Shown piece after piece: positions 39,008 to 47,177 of a stretch of 64,000 nucleotides of DNA. This stretch comes from Streptomyces sp. JH14 (GTDB lineage Bacteria; Actinomycetota; Actinomycetes; Streptomycetales; Streptomycetaceae). The stretch lies in contig NZ_JAJNEL010000001.1 in NCBI RefSeq assembly GCF_029428675.1, positions 3,534,001-3,598,000 on the forward strand. The letters run 5' to 3'. The notes under the pieces are model-generated. The model was not told the DNA's origin, ran no database searches, and was given only the letters and a program-made list of their open reading frames with translations. Position 1 is the stretch's first letter, and each line of letters begins with the position of its first letter. The translations under genes and the position numbers were made by a program.

Positions 39008-40336
39008 TCAGGCCTGGGTCAGCGCCCAGATGCCCACGGCGAAGCAGATCAGCGCCACCAGCAGGACCGGGACCGCCACCTTCGCGGGTGGTCCCGGACG
39101 CTTCTGCGGCGGATGCGCGAGAACTCCTGCTCCGGGATGCGGAACCTGCGGCTGCTGAGCGGTGTATGCACGAGTGAGAGCTTGTTCGTGCTGCACTGCG
39201 GACGTCGGGGCCTGCGAAGGGTCCGGTGCGGCGGCGGGGAAGGGGGAACCCGTATGCGCCGGGAGCGGAGCCGGGGGCTGTGGGGTGGACGGCTGCTGAG
39301 GAGGCGGGGCCAGATGGAAGCTGCCCGTCTCCGACATCAGCGAGGGCGGCGGGGTATGCGGCTGCTGTACGGACTGGTGGGCGTCCTGCTGGAATGTCTG
39401 GCCCGTCGGGGTGGTCGGTGCAGTCACGCCGGGCTGGGGAGGAGTCTGGGTGACGGCAACGGGGCCCTCGGGGCCGAATCCGGCGGGCAACGGGCCGATC
39501 TGGTCGAAGACCTCCACGGGCTCGTCGTCGATGCCCGGCTCCGGCAGCATCTCGACAGCGGCGGCCAGGGCCTTGCGCGCACCCGTGGCCGTCCGGAAAC
39601 GGGCCTGGGGATCCGGCTGAAGCAGACCCGCGAGGACCTGCCACAGCGGTTCCGGGATTCCCTGGGGGGCGCCGGGCGTGCCGTACGACGCGAAATGCTC
39701 GACGAGCGCCTTGGCGTCCGGCTTCTGACCCTGCAGCAGATACAGCGCGACGAGACCGACGGCGAAGAGGTCTGCGGGGAAGTCGGGCTCTGCGCCCATC
39801 ATCTGCTCGGGAGCGAAGTACCCCGGCGTTCCCACCACATAGTTGGTCTCGGTGAGACGCGGTTCGCCCTTGCGCATGGAGATGCCGAAGTCGGACAGCC
39901 GCAGGTGCGGCCGGCCGGTACCGGTGGCCTCCATCAGGATGTTGGCGGGTTTGATGTCACGGTGCACGACGCCCTCCGCATGCACCGTCGACAGCCCGGA
40001 CAGCAACTGGTCGAGCAGCGTGCAGACGAAGCGTGGAGGCAGCGGGCCGTAGTCACCGATGACATGTGCCAGCGAGCCACCGCTGACCAGATCCATGGTG
40101 AACAGGACCTTGTCGTCGTCCGCGGCCCAACTGGCCGGGGCGAGCACATGCGGATGCTCGATCCGCAGCGCCTGCTCGCGGACGAAGCGCAGCAACGTGT
40201 GGGCGTCGCTCTGCTGGAGAACCTTGGCCGCCACATACCGGCGGCGCCGGTGATCCCAGGCGCGCCAGACCGCGCCGACGCCACCACGTCCGATCGGGTC
40301 GATCAACTCGTACCGACCAGCGAAGACCTCACCCAT
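39008..40336 (-). CDS. Serine/threonine protein kinase
   Basis: A 442-residue kinase. The catalytic domain spans about 8-265: glycine loop GRGGVGAVW, VAAKVLQ lysine, HRDIKPANI catalytic loop, SDFGIS and GTPGYFAPEQ. All catalytic residues are present. A Pro/Gln-rich linker follows, then a C-terminal membrane helix (VAVPVLLVALICFAVGIWAL) with almost no outside domain. It therefore lacks a sensor such as PASTA. ATG 40336. The HTH gene upstream on the same strand is 79 bp away. Confidence 0.92.
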   Translation of the reverse strand: MGEVFAGRYELIDPIGRGGVGAVWRAWDHRRRRYVAAKVLQQSDAHTLLRFVREQALRIEHPHVLAPASWAADDDKVLFTMDLVSGGSLAHVIGDYGPLPPRFVCTLLDQLLSGLSTVHAEGVVHRDIKPANILMEATGTGRPHLRLSDFGISMRKGEPRLTETNYVVGTPGYFAPEQMMGAEPDFPADLFAVGLVALYLLQGQKPDAKALVEHFASYGTPGAPQGIPEPLWQVLAGLLQPDPQARFRTATGARKALAAAVEMLPEPGIDDEPVEVFDQIGPLPAGFGPEGPVAVTQTPPQPGVTAPTTPTGQTFQQDAHQSVQQPHTPPPSLMSETGSFHLAPPPQQPSTPQPPAPLPAHTGSPFPAAAPDPSQAPTSAVQHEQALTRAYTAQQPQVPHPGAGVLAHPPQKRPGPPAKVAVPVLLVALICFAVGIWALTQA

Positions 40337-40415
40337 TGCGCTGCGCCCGCTCCCAGTTCCTGTTTCGGCTCGTGGCCGGCTCTCGGGGGTAGTGCCCTAG
40401 GACTGTGGGGAGGCC

Positions 40416-40964
40416 CTAGCTCTGGTGTCCCTCGTAGTGCGCGACCGCGTCCGCGGTGCGGCCTGCGCCGTACACCTTGAGAAACTCTGCCAGTTCCGGG
40501 TGGGTCGGGGTGAGGGAGTTGGCGGCATCGATGATGTCCCCGGCGGCCGCGACCGACCGCAGCAGCGACTGGATCTCACGGACCACGCGCCGGACGGTCG
40601 GTGCCCCGCCGGTGGTCGAGGTCTGACCGGTGCTGGTGAGGACGGAGCCGCCCTGAGACTTCTTGATCTCTTCCATGCGGTCGGTGGCCTCCCCCGCGCT
40701 GAGGCTGCCGTCGGCGACCTGGCCGGCCAGCTCCTGCAAGGCCTGGACGCGCTGGACGACGGCCGGGTTGCCGATCTTCGCCCGCTGGCCGCTCATCAGC
40801 TGGGAGAGCATGGGCGCGGACAGCCCGAGTACGGCGGCGAGCCGGGCCTGGTTCAGGCCGAGATCATCTATCAGCCGGCGGAAGAGCGCCCCCAGCGGCT
40901 CTCCGTACCAACTGCGCTGAAGCTCTCTGGCTCTTGCCGTTGCCTCTTGCTGAGCTGCGTCCAT
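40416..40964 (-). CDS. Helix-turn-helix DNA-binding protein
   Basis: A 182-residue protein with an XRE-like helix-turn-helix at about residues 35-65 (GLNQARLAAVLGLSAPMLSQL, key QARLA and SAPMLSQLM). A helical region at about 70-105 and a C-terminal helical domain with RRVVREIQSLLRSVAAA follow. ATG 40964 has GGGGAG upstream. It lies just upstream of the Ser/Thr kinase on the same strand and could be cotranscribed. The target is unknown. Confidence 0.82.
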   Translation of the reverse strand: MDAAQQEATARARELQRSWYGEPLGALFRRLIDDLGLNQARLAAVLGLSAPMLSQLMSGQRAKIGNPAVVQRVQALQELAGQVADGSLSAGEATDRMEEIKKSQGGSVLTSTGQTSTTGGAPTVRRVVREIQSLLRSVAAAGDIIDAANSLTPTHPELAEFLKVYGAGRTADAVAHYEGHQS

Positions 40965-41124
40965 GGCGTCTCCCCTTCGCTGCTGCGAACCTCGACGAGC
41001 ATCTTACGGAGAGTGGTCGCCGACCGGGAGTCCCAATCTTTTTGGAAGATTCAGGGGGTCACCCGGTACTGTGGTCTGCGACGGAGACCGAGACGTTGAT
41101 GCGCCCGGTGCTGTCCACCTTTTC

Positions 41125-41197
41125 GGGGCCTTAGCTCAGTTGGTAGAGCGCTGCCTTTGCAAGGCAGATGTCAGGAGTTCGAATCTCCTAGGCTCCA
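41125..41197 (+). tRNA. tRNA-Ala (TGC)
   Basis: A 73-nt cloverleaf. The acceptor GGGGCCT pairs with AGGCTCC, the D-arm has AGCTCAGTTGGTAGAGC, the T-arm has GAGTTCGAATCTC and the anticodon TGC is at 41158-41160. CCA is not encoded. Confidence 0.96.
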
Positions 41198-41202
41198 CAT
41201 CG

Positions 41203-41245
41203 AAAGACCCCTTTGACCTGCGGAAACGCGATCAGAGGGGTCTTT
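41203..41245 (+). terminator. Terminator after tRNA-Ala
   Basis: A 10-bp outer stem (AAAGACCCCT and its complement) followed by TCTTC, starting 5 bp after the tRNA. Confidence 0.75.
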
Positions 41246-41380
41246 TCTTCGTCCCCGGCATCCATGCGGAGGACACCAGGACGCTCACATCGAGCGGCGC
41301 GAACCCCGTGAGAAGGCCCGCGCTCGCAGCGAGGCGGCGGTTCCGGGTTCGCGGCTGCTGTACTCGATGGGCAACGCAAC

Positions 41381-41415
41381 GGGCGCCGGGAAACCTCTGG
41401 GGTTTCCCGGCGCCC
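41381..41415 (-). terminator. Terminator after the DUF5324 gene
   Basis: A perfect 15-bp stem (GGGCGCCGGGAAACC and its complement) with loop TCTGG, 30 bp past the DUF5324 stop on the minus strand. Between this and the tRNA-Ala terminator I see no gene. Confidence 0.8.
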
Positions 41416-41445
41416 GCGCTGCTCGGCCGGTGGCGGGCGGGGGAT

Positions 41446-42159
41446 TCAGGGGCGGTCGTCGAAGTCGGTGCCGTCCACCTCGTCCGACCCGTCGTCCTCC
41501 TTGGCCTGGACGTCCGGGTCGAGGACCGTCGGGCCGGTGCCGTCGACCGAGGTCAGCGGCGCGTGATCGGAGACCTCCGTGGGGGCGGGAGGCTCGACCA
41601 GCCAGTCCGGGTTGGCCTGCTTGTCCCACCACCGCCACGCGGCATAGGCACCACCCACCAGGAGGGAGACCACCGCGAAGCCCTTGAGCAGGCGGCCGGC
41701 CTTGGCCCTCCGCCGGTGCTTCTTGGCCAGTTGCTGGATCTCCTTCGGAGTGACCTGCCCGCGCAGCGCTGCCAGGGCCGCGATACCGCGCGACGTGGCC
41801 TCCTCGGCGACGGGCTGGGCGGCGGCCATGGCGGACTCGACGCGGGGCACGGTGTAGTCCGCGGCACTCCTGGCGGCCTGCCGGGTGCGGAGCGCGGCCA
41901 GCTGGGTGACCTCGTCGACCTTGGGGGGCACGTGAGTGCGGGCCAGTTCGATACGTGGGGCGAGATAAGCGTCGTAGTGGACGCGGGCCTGCTGTGCTGC
42001 CTTCGACGCCCTCGGCGCGAGTCGCGCGCGGGCCTCGAGCGCATAGCGAGCGGCCTGGTCCTTGGCCGTGTCGGCGTAGGGCGCCACCACTTCCGCGGCG
42101 TGCTGCACGCTTTCCTTCGCCGAGTCGGTTGCGGCGCGCACGCTGTCGATGCGGGTCAC
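41446..42159 (-). CDS. DUF5324 family protein
   Basis: A 237-residue protein starting GTG 42159 with a strong AGGAGG site (VTRIDSVRAATDSAKESVQH). The N-terminal 150 residues are Ala-rich, charged amphipathic helices with repeats like AARYALEARARLAP, resembling apolipoprotein- or phasin-like coats. One membrane helix (LLKGFAVVSLLVGGAYAAWRWW) lies at about 165-185 and an acidic tail ends the protein. The longer frame to 42495 lacks support. Streptomyces proteins of this type are labelled DUF5324; the function is unknown. Confidence 0.8.
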   Translation of the reverse strand: MTRIDSVRAATDSAKESVQHAAEVVAPYADTAKDQAARYALEARARLAPRASKAAQQARVHYDAYLAPRIELARTHVPPKVDEVTQLAALRTRQAARSAADYTVPRVESAMAAAQPVAEEATSRGIAALAALRGQVTPKEIQQLAKKHRRRAKAGRLLKGFAVVSLLVGGAYAAWRWWDKQANPDWLVEPPAPTEVSDHAPLTSVDGTGPTVLDPDVQAKEDDGSDEVDGTDFDDRP

Positions 42160-42536
42160 GGGATCCTCCTCCTTGGTGGCGGGTTGATACTCCGCCTTTC
42201 CACCCATTTCGAGATCATGCCTCCCGCTGGCCCAAGTGGCATGCGGGGCGGGCATCCGGGTCATGAACGACGGTCGTGAGAGACGGCCACGAAAGACGTC
42301 CTCGGGCAATGCGGTGCAAGGGGAGCTTGCCGACGACAATGCCATGGTTCGGCTCAGTACGCGCCGGTTCGTCACGCGCTTGGCCTCATTTGTTCCTGCG
42401 GGAAGCGGCAGCCGCACAGCGGGCACTCGGGCAAGAAGGTGAGGGACGTCCGTTCGTCGGTGGCGGTCGGGCGACGCGAGGGACGGTCCGTGCAAGGATT
42501 CGGTGGACGTCAGCGAAGACTTACGGAAGGCAGATC
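42160..42536. other. Divergent intergenic region
   Basis: These 377 bp separate the divergent DUF5324 and cyclophilin genes. No gene, hairpin or clear operator is evident. Promoters for both genes must lie here. Confidence 0.4.
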
Positions 42537-43064
42537 GTGGCCGAGCAGCTTTACGCCACCTTGAAGACCAACCAAGGCGACATCGAGATCCGGCTTCTGC
42601 CGAACCACGCGCCCAAGACGGTCAAGAACTTCGTCGAGCTCGCCACGGGCGAGCGCGAGTGGACCCACCCCGCGACCGGCAAGAAGTCCAAGGACAGGCT
42701 GTACGACGGCACCGTGTTCCACCGTGTCATCAGCGGCTTCATGATCCAGGGCGGCGACCCGCTGGGCAACGGAACCGGCGGCCCGGGCTACGAGTTCGGT
42801 GACGAGTTCCACCCGGATCTCAGCTTCAACAAGCCGTACCTGCTGGCCATGGCCAACGCGGGCCCGGGCACCAACGGCTCGCAGTTCTTCGTGACCGTCT
42901 CGCCGACCGCCTGGCTGACCGGCAAGCACACCATCTTCGGTGAGGTGGCCGACGAGGCCAGCAAGAAGGTCGTGGACGCCATCGCCGGCACCCAGACCAA
43001 CGCCCGTACAGACCGCCCGGTGCAGGACGTGGTGATCGAGTCGGTCGTCGTCGAGACCCGCTGA
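42537..43064 (+). CDS. Peptidyl-prolyl cis-trans isomerase (cyclophilin)
   Basis: A 175-residue cyclophilin. The core signatures are FVELATGEREW, YDGTVFHRVISGFMIQGGDP (catalytic FHR) and MANAGPGTNGSQFFVT, plus WLTGKHTIFGEV. No signal peptide is present, so it is cytoplasmic and assists protein folding. GTG 42537 is preceded by ACGGAAGG. The frame opening at 42276 is unconserved. A hairpin follows at 43118. Confidence 0.94.
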   Translation: MAEQLYATLKTNQGDIEIRLLPNHAPKTVKNFVELATGEREWTHPATGKKSKDRLYDGTVFHRVISGFMIQGGDPLGNGTGGPGYEFGDEFHPDLSFNKPYLLAMANAGPGTNGSQFFVTVSPTAWLTGKHTIFGEVADEASKKVVDAIAGTQTNARTDRPVQDVVIESVVVETR

Positions 43065-43117
43065 TCGCCGGTGGTCACCGAATGATCACTCTCTGATCTC
43101 CCTTCCGGGAACCAATC

Positions 43118-43158
43118 GCCCTGCTCGTCCGTACTGTTACATAGCGGACGAGCAGGGC
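43118..43158 (+). terminator. Terminator after the cyclophilin gene
   Basis: A perfect 14-bp stem (GCCCTGCTCGTCCG and its complement) with a 13-nt loop, between the cyclophilin and rhomboid genes. Confidence 0.75.
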
Positions 43159-43206
43159 GGCGTCGTATGTGGCGGCGTCCACGACGACGACCGAGGGGAC
43201 CAGGAA

Positions 43207-44115
43207 GTGAGGGAACCGATGGACGAGAAGCCGCCCGGCGCCCAGGACCGGTCCGCTGCCACCGGAGGTCCGCTCGCCTGCTACCGCCACCCGGGCCGTG
43301 AGACGGGGATCCGCTGTACGCGCTGCGACCGCCCGATCTGCACCGAGTGCATGGTCAGCGCGTCGGTCGGCTTCCAGTGCCCGAACTGCGTCCGCGAGGG
43401 ATCCGGTACCGGGCACGGCCCGGCCGCCAACCGGCCGCGCACGATCGCCGGCGGCACCGTCGCGGCCGACCCGAGGCTGGTCACCAAGGTTCTGCTCGCC
43501 CTCAATGTCGCCCTGTTCATCGCGGTGCACGTGAAGGCGTCACTGCTCGACGACCTGACGCTGCTGGGCCGGGCCACCTTCTACTACGGCGGTCCGCCGG
43601 AAGGCGTTGCAGAGGGCCAGTGGTACCGGCTGGTGACGTCGATGTTCCTGCACCAGGAGGTGTGGCACATCGCGTTCAACATGCTGGGACTGTGGTGGCT
43701 CGGCGGCCCCCTGGAGGCGGCACTCGGCCGCGCCCGCTACCTCACGCTCTATCTGATCTCCGGCCTGGCGGGCAGCGCTCTCACCTACTGGCTCGCCGCG
43801 CCGAATCAGCCTTCGCTCGGTGCCTCCGGTGCCATCTTCGGTCTGCTGGGCGCCACCGCCGTGCTCATGCGCCGCCTGAACTACGACATGCGGCCGGTCT
43901 TCGTGCTCCTCGCGCTGAACCTGCTCTTCACCTTCACCTGGGGCGGGATCGCCTGGCAGGCGCATGTCGGCGGCCTGATCGCGGGGACGGTGATCGCCAT
44001 CGCCATGGTGCACGCACCGCGGGGGCGGCGTGCGCTGGTGCAGTACGGGACCTGCGCGCTGGTCCTGGCGGCGGTGGCCCTCATCGTGCTCGCCAGAACC
44101 GCCGCACTGACCTGA
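43207..44115 (+). CDS. Rhomboid family intramembrane serine protease
   Basis: A 302-residue protein. The N-terminal zinc-finger-like segment has eight Cys/His ligand candidates (CYRHPGRETGIRCTRCDRPIC, then CTECM and CPNC; B-box-like, residues about 25-65). Six or so membrane helices follow. The catalytic serine is in GASGAIFGLLGA (about residue 210) and the catalytic histidine in WQAHVGGLIAG (about 257). Rhomboids cleave single-pass membrane proteins; the substrate is unknown. GTG 43207 is the upstream start, ATG 43219 an alternative. The stop lies beside a DnaA-box cluster. Confidence 0.92.
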   Translation: MREPMDEKPPGAQDRSAATGGPLACYRHPGRETGIRCTRCDRPICTECMVSASVGFQCPNCVREGSGTGHGPAANRPRTIAGGTVAADPRLVTKVLLALNVALFIAVHVKASLLDDLTLLGRATFYYGGPPEGVAEGQWYRLVTSMFLHQEVWHIAFNMLGLWWLGGPLEAALGRARYLTLYLISGLAGSALTYWLAAPNQPSLGASGAIFGLLGATAVLMRRLNYDMRPVFVLLALNLLFTFTWGGIAWQAHVGGLIAGTVIAIAMVHAPRGRRALVQYGTCALVLAAVALIVLARTAALT

Positions 44116-44147
44116 TGACGGAGCGCTCGCAAGCCGTCTCACGAAAG

Positions 44148-44348
44148 TTGTCCACAACCGGGGTGTGATCTTGTGCATTCCGCGGGAACAACTGTGCCCC
44201 TTGCCTCTGAGCTGGGTTTTTCCAGCTCGGACAAGGGGCGCACCACCCCTCGACGGGGGAGGCTGCAGTCATACTGGCGGCAACATCCAGGGAGTTATCC
44301 ACAGATCGTCCGACCTTTTCCCCCGCCTGTGGATAACGCTGTGGGTAA
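44148..44348. promoter_or_regulatory. DnaA-box cluster between the rhomboid gene and crgA
   Basis: Four strong 9-mers lie in 200 bp of non-coding DNA: TTGTCCACA at 44148-44156, TTATCCACA at 44295-44303, TGTGGATAA at 44328-44336 (inverted) and TGTGGGTAA at 44340-44348. Two are perfect E. coli-consensus boxes, better than most boxes in oriC itself. Clusters of high-affinity DnaA boxes near oriC in S. coelicolor (such as D78) limit initiation by titrating DnaA. This cluster may be one; that role is inferred. Confidence 0.72.
44196..44239. terminator. Hairpin after the rhomboid gene
   Basis: An outer 8-bp stem (GCCCCTTG and its complement) and an inner 7-bp stem (GAGCTGG and its complement) around GTTTTT. 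It sits between the convergent rhomboid and crgA genes, inside the DnaA-box cluster. Confidence 0.7.
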
Positions 44349-44404
44349 CTCAGGGCAAGGGTTGCGATACCGGGGTCATCTGTGGTGCCGGATGCGGGGT
44401 GGAG

Positions 44405-44659
44405 CTACTTCCACTGCGTGGAGACACCGAAGCCGCCGGCGATGAAGCCGAAGCCGACCACGATGTTCCAGTTCCCCAGCGCCTTGATCGGCAGATCGCC
44501 GTCGGTCACATAGAAAACGACGATCCAGGCCAGACCGATCAGGAAGAACGCCAGCATCACCGGCGCCACCCAACTGCGGTTGGTCAGCTTTATGTTGGTT
44601 GCCTGCTTCGCCGGAGGCGGCGTGAAGTCGGCCTTCTTGCGGATACGTGACTTCGGCAC
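44405..44659 (-). CDS. crgA: Cell division protein CrgA
   Basis: An 84-residue small membrane protein. A basic N-terminus ([20 protein letters not shown]) precedes two membrane helices ([22 protein letters not shown] and [13 protein letters not shown]), with the conserved STQWK end. CrgA coordinates septum formation with FtsZ and PBPs and delays sporulation septation in Streptomyces. GTG 44659 has an AGGAGA site. It is convergent with the rhomboid gene and divergent from the DUF881 gene. Confidence 0.95.
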   Translation of the reverse strand: MPKSRIRKKADFTPPPAKQATNIKLTNRSWVAPVMLAFFLIGLAWIVVFYVTDGDLPIKALGNWNIVVGFGFIAGGFGVSTQWK

Positions 44660-44800
44660 GAGGAACTCTCCTGTCGATGCGCTGCGTGACCGCGCAGGGA
44701 ACTATGGCTGGCGCCGGGGCAGGGCGCGAGGGGGAATGCTGCCTCCCCCGGGCGTCCGTTAGCGTAGTGCTTCCGTGGCGTCGAAGGAGATAAGGGTACG

Positions 44801-45568
44801 TTGAGCAATTCTGCCGACTCTCCCCAAGGGCCGGTCCGGCGTACCTTCCGGCACCCGGTCCGGGTGCTCACTGCCGCTGTCTTCGCCCTTGCCGGACTGA
44901 TCTTCGTCACCAGCGCCAACACGGCCAAGGGCACCAACATCCGTACGGACTCCTCGCTGCTGAAGCTCTCGGACCTGATCCAGCAGCGCAGCGGGAAGAA
45001 CGCGGGGCTCGACGACTCCAACGCGGCCCTGCGCGACGACATCGACGCCCTCGCCCAGCGCGACGACGGCAGCACGAAGGCGGAGGACGCCAGGCTCAAG
45101 GCGCTGGAGCAGGAGGCGGGCACCAAGAAGCTCTCCGGCCCGGCTGTCGCCGTCACGCTCGACGACGCCCCGCCGAACGCCACGGCGAAGCCCGGCTACC
45201 CCGACCCGCAACCCAACGACCTGGTCATTCACCAGCAGGACCTGCAGGCCGTAGTCAACGCGCTCTGGCAGGGCGGCGCCCGCGGCATCCGGGTCATGGA
45301 CCAGCGGCTGATCTCCACCAGCGCGGTGCGCTGCGTCGGCAACACGCTGATCCTTCAGGGCCGGGTCTACTCACCCCCGTACAAGATCACCGCGGTGGGC
45401 GATCCGGACGATCTCAGGAAGGCCCTCGACAACTCCCCGGCGATCCAGAACTACCTGCTCTACGTGAAGGCGTACGGGCTGGGCTGGAAAGTCGACGAGC
45501 ACGAGACGGTGACTCTTCCCGGCTACTCGGGCACAGTGGATCTCCACTATGCCCAGCCGGTGAAGTAG
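44801..45568 (+). CDS. DUF881 family protein
   Basis: A 255-residue protein with one N-terminal membrane helix (VLTAAVFALAGLIFVTSAN, about 24-42). A helical stretch is followed by the DUF881 domain. Its markers are GPAVAVTLDDAP, NDLVIHQQDLQAVVNALWQGGARGIRVMDQRL (here cited as the NDLVIHQQDLQ and QGGARGIRVMD motifs) and a GDPDDLRKALDNSP ending. TTG 44801 was chosen with AAGGAGA upstream. The family occurs with division and sortase genes in actinobacteria. Function unknown. Confidence 0.87.
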   Translation: MSNSADSPQGPVRRTFRHPVRVLTAAVFALAGLIFVTSANTAKGTNIRTDSSLLKLSDLIQQRSGKNAGLDDSNAALRDDIDALAQRDDGSTKAEDARLKALEQEAGTKKLSGPAVAVTLDDAPPNATAKPGYPDPQPNDLVIHQQDLQAVVNALWQGGARGIRVMDQRLISTSAVRCVGNTLILQGRVYSPPYKITAVGDPDDLRKALDNSPAIQNYLLYVKAYGLGWKVDEHETVTLPGYSGTVDLHYAQPVK

Positions 45569-45592
45569 CGAGCAGTTCCGGGAGGCCGACCG

Positions 45593-46303
45593 GTGTCGGT
45601 GCGACTGATCGTCAGAACGCTCAGCGAACTGTGCATCACCGCAGGCACCTTGATCATCCTCTTTGTGGTGTACGTGCTGTTCTGGACCGGAGTGAAGGCC
45701 GCCGGCGCGACCGAAGGACAGATCGACGACTTGCAGAGCCAGTGGGCGCAGGGGACCGTGTCCACACCCGCGCCGGCCACGTCGCAGACGTCCCCGCCGC
45801 CCACGCCCGCAGCATCCGCGCCCGACGCATACCGCGACGGAAAGCCGTTCGCGATGCTGTACATCCCCCGCCTCGGCAAGGGCTGGGAGTGGCCCGTTCT
45901 GGAGAACACCGAGGTAAAGACGTTGCAGCGGGGCCTCGGCCACTACCGGGAAACCGCCCCGCTCGGTGCGACCGGCAACTTCGCGGTGGCCGGGCACCGC
46001 CGTACGTACGGGGATCCCTTCAAGGACTTCCCGAAGCTGCGCCGCGGAGATCCGGTGATACTGACGGACGGCACGACGTGGTTCACGTACCGCATCGACA
46101 AGAGGCCGTACCGGACCGTGCCGAGCGACATCGGCGTGATCGACCCCGTCCCCCGCAAGTCCGGGTTCGACGGTCCCGGCCGCTATCTGACGCTGACCAC
46201 CTGCGACCCCGAGTGGGGCAGCAGCCACCGGCTGATCGTCTGGGCACATCTCGACGCGACCCAGCCTGTGACCGACGGCAGGCCAGCAGCTTTCCACAGC
46301 TGA
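45593..46303 (+). CDS. Class E sortase
   Basis: A 236-residue sortase with an N-terminal membrane anchor (LCITAGTLIILFVVYVLFW, about 15-35). The catalytic fold follows: VAGHRRTYGDPF holds the histidine, and YLTLTTCDPEWGSSHRLIVW holds the catalytic cysteine (about residue 204) and arginine. TLTTC is the class E form. It attaches proteins to the cell wall. GTG 45593 has GGGAGG upstream, and the gene lies 24 bp after the DUF881 gene. It is one of three sortases in 4 kb. Confidence 0.92.
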   Translation: MSVRLIVRTLSELCITAGTLIILFVVYVLFWTGVKAAGATEGQIDDLQSQWAQGTVSTPAPATSQTSPPPTPAASAPDAYRDGKPFAMLYIPRLGKGWEWPVLENTEVKTLQRGLGHYRETAPLGATGNFAVAGHRRTYGDPFKDFPKLRRGDPVILTDGTTWFTYRIDKRPYRTVPSDIGVIDPVPRKSGFDGPGRYLTLTTCDPEWGSSHRLIVWAHLDATQPVTDGRPAAFHS

Positions 46304-46359
46304 CCCACGCTCCTGCCCCAGCCCTTTAGTCTGGTCCCGTACCGAATGAAGGGGACAGC

Positions 46360-46542
46360 ATGTACGGCTGGATCTGGCGGCATCTGCCGGGCAACGCGTG
46401 GGTGCGCGGGCTCATCTCGCTCGTTCTGGCACTTGCCGTCGTCTATGTGCTTTTCCAGTACGTCTTCCCGTGGGCCGAGCCGCTGCTTCCGTTCGGCGAC
46501 GTGACGGTCGACGGCACGAACGGAACGGGGGCCGGCCAGTGA
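46360..46542 (+). CDS. Small membrane protein
   Basis: A 60-residue protein: MYGWIWRHLPGNAWVRG, one membrane helix (ISLVLALAVVYVLFQYVFPW) and a short outer tail. ATG 46360 follows AAGGGGACAGC. Its stop overlaps the next gene's GTG (GTGA), so it is coupled to the amidotransferase. A short protein of this form sits here in several streptomycetes as far as I recall; function unknown. Confidence 0.8.
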   Translation: MYGWIWRHLPGNAWVRGLISLVLALAVVYVLFQYVFPWAEPLLPFGDVTVDGTNGTGAGQ

Positions 46543-47177
46543 GCGCCCGCATCCTTGTCGTCGACAACTACGACAGCTTCGTCTTCAACCTCGTTCAGTA
46601 CCTCTACCAGCTCGGCGCCGAGTGCGAAGTGCTGCGGAACGACGAGGTGACCACGGCCCACGCCCAGGACGGCTTCGACGGTGTCCTGCTCTCGCCGGGC
46701 CCCGGCACCCCCGAGCAGGCGGGTGTCTGCATCGACATGGTGCGCCACTGCGCGGCGACCGACGTCCCGGTCTTCGGCGTCTGCCTCGGGATGCAGTCGA
46801 TGGCTGTGGCCTACGGAGGTGTGGTGGACCGGGCGCCCGAGCTGCTGCACGGCAAGACGTCACCGGTGATCCACGAGGGCAAGGGCGTCTTCGCCGGGCT
46901 GCCGTCCCCGTTCACCGCGACCCGTTACCACTCGCTCGCTGCCGAACCGGAGACGATTCCGCCGGAGTTGGAGGTGACGGCGCGCACGGCCGACGGCATC
47001 ATCATGGGCCTGCGCCACCGGGAACTGGCTGTGGAGGGCGTGCAGTTCCACCCGGAGTCGGTTCTGACCCAGTACGGCCACCTGATGCTGGCCAACTGGC
47101 TTGCGGAGTGCGGGGATGCGGGAGCCGTCGCGAGGTCGGTGGGGCTCGCGCCGGTGGTGGGCAAGGCCGTCGCGTGA
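46539..47177 (+). CDS. Aminodeoxychorismate/anthranilate synthase glutamine amidotransferase subunit
   Basis: A 212-residue class I glutamine amidotransferase of the TrpG/PabA type. VDNYDSFVFNLVQYL starts the fold. The nucleophile loop is FGVCLGMQSMA (Cys about 84), and HPESVLTQYG carries the His-Glu pair. It supplies ammonia for folate (pABA) or tryptophan synthesis. No partner synthase is nearby, so which pathway it serves cannot be settled. GTG 46539 and the stop both overlap neighbours by 4 bp, embedding it in the sortase operon. Confidence 0.9.
   Translation: MSARILVVDNYDSFVFNLVQYLYQLGAECEVLRNDEVTTAHAQDGFDGVLLSPGPGTPEQAGVCIDMVRHCAATDVPVFGVCLGMQSMAVAYGGVVDRAPELLHGKTSPVIHEGKGVFAGLPSPFTATRYHSLAAEPETIPPELEVTARTADGIIMGLRHRELAVEGVQFHPESVLTQYGHLMLANWLAECGDAGAVARSVGLAPVVGKAVA

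Noticed and set aside
42160..42536. Riboswitch or leader peptide upstream of the cyclophilin gene.
   Set aside because: No conserved aptamer pattern or hairpin found; only unstructured intergenic sequence.
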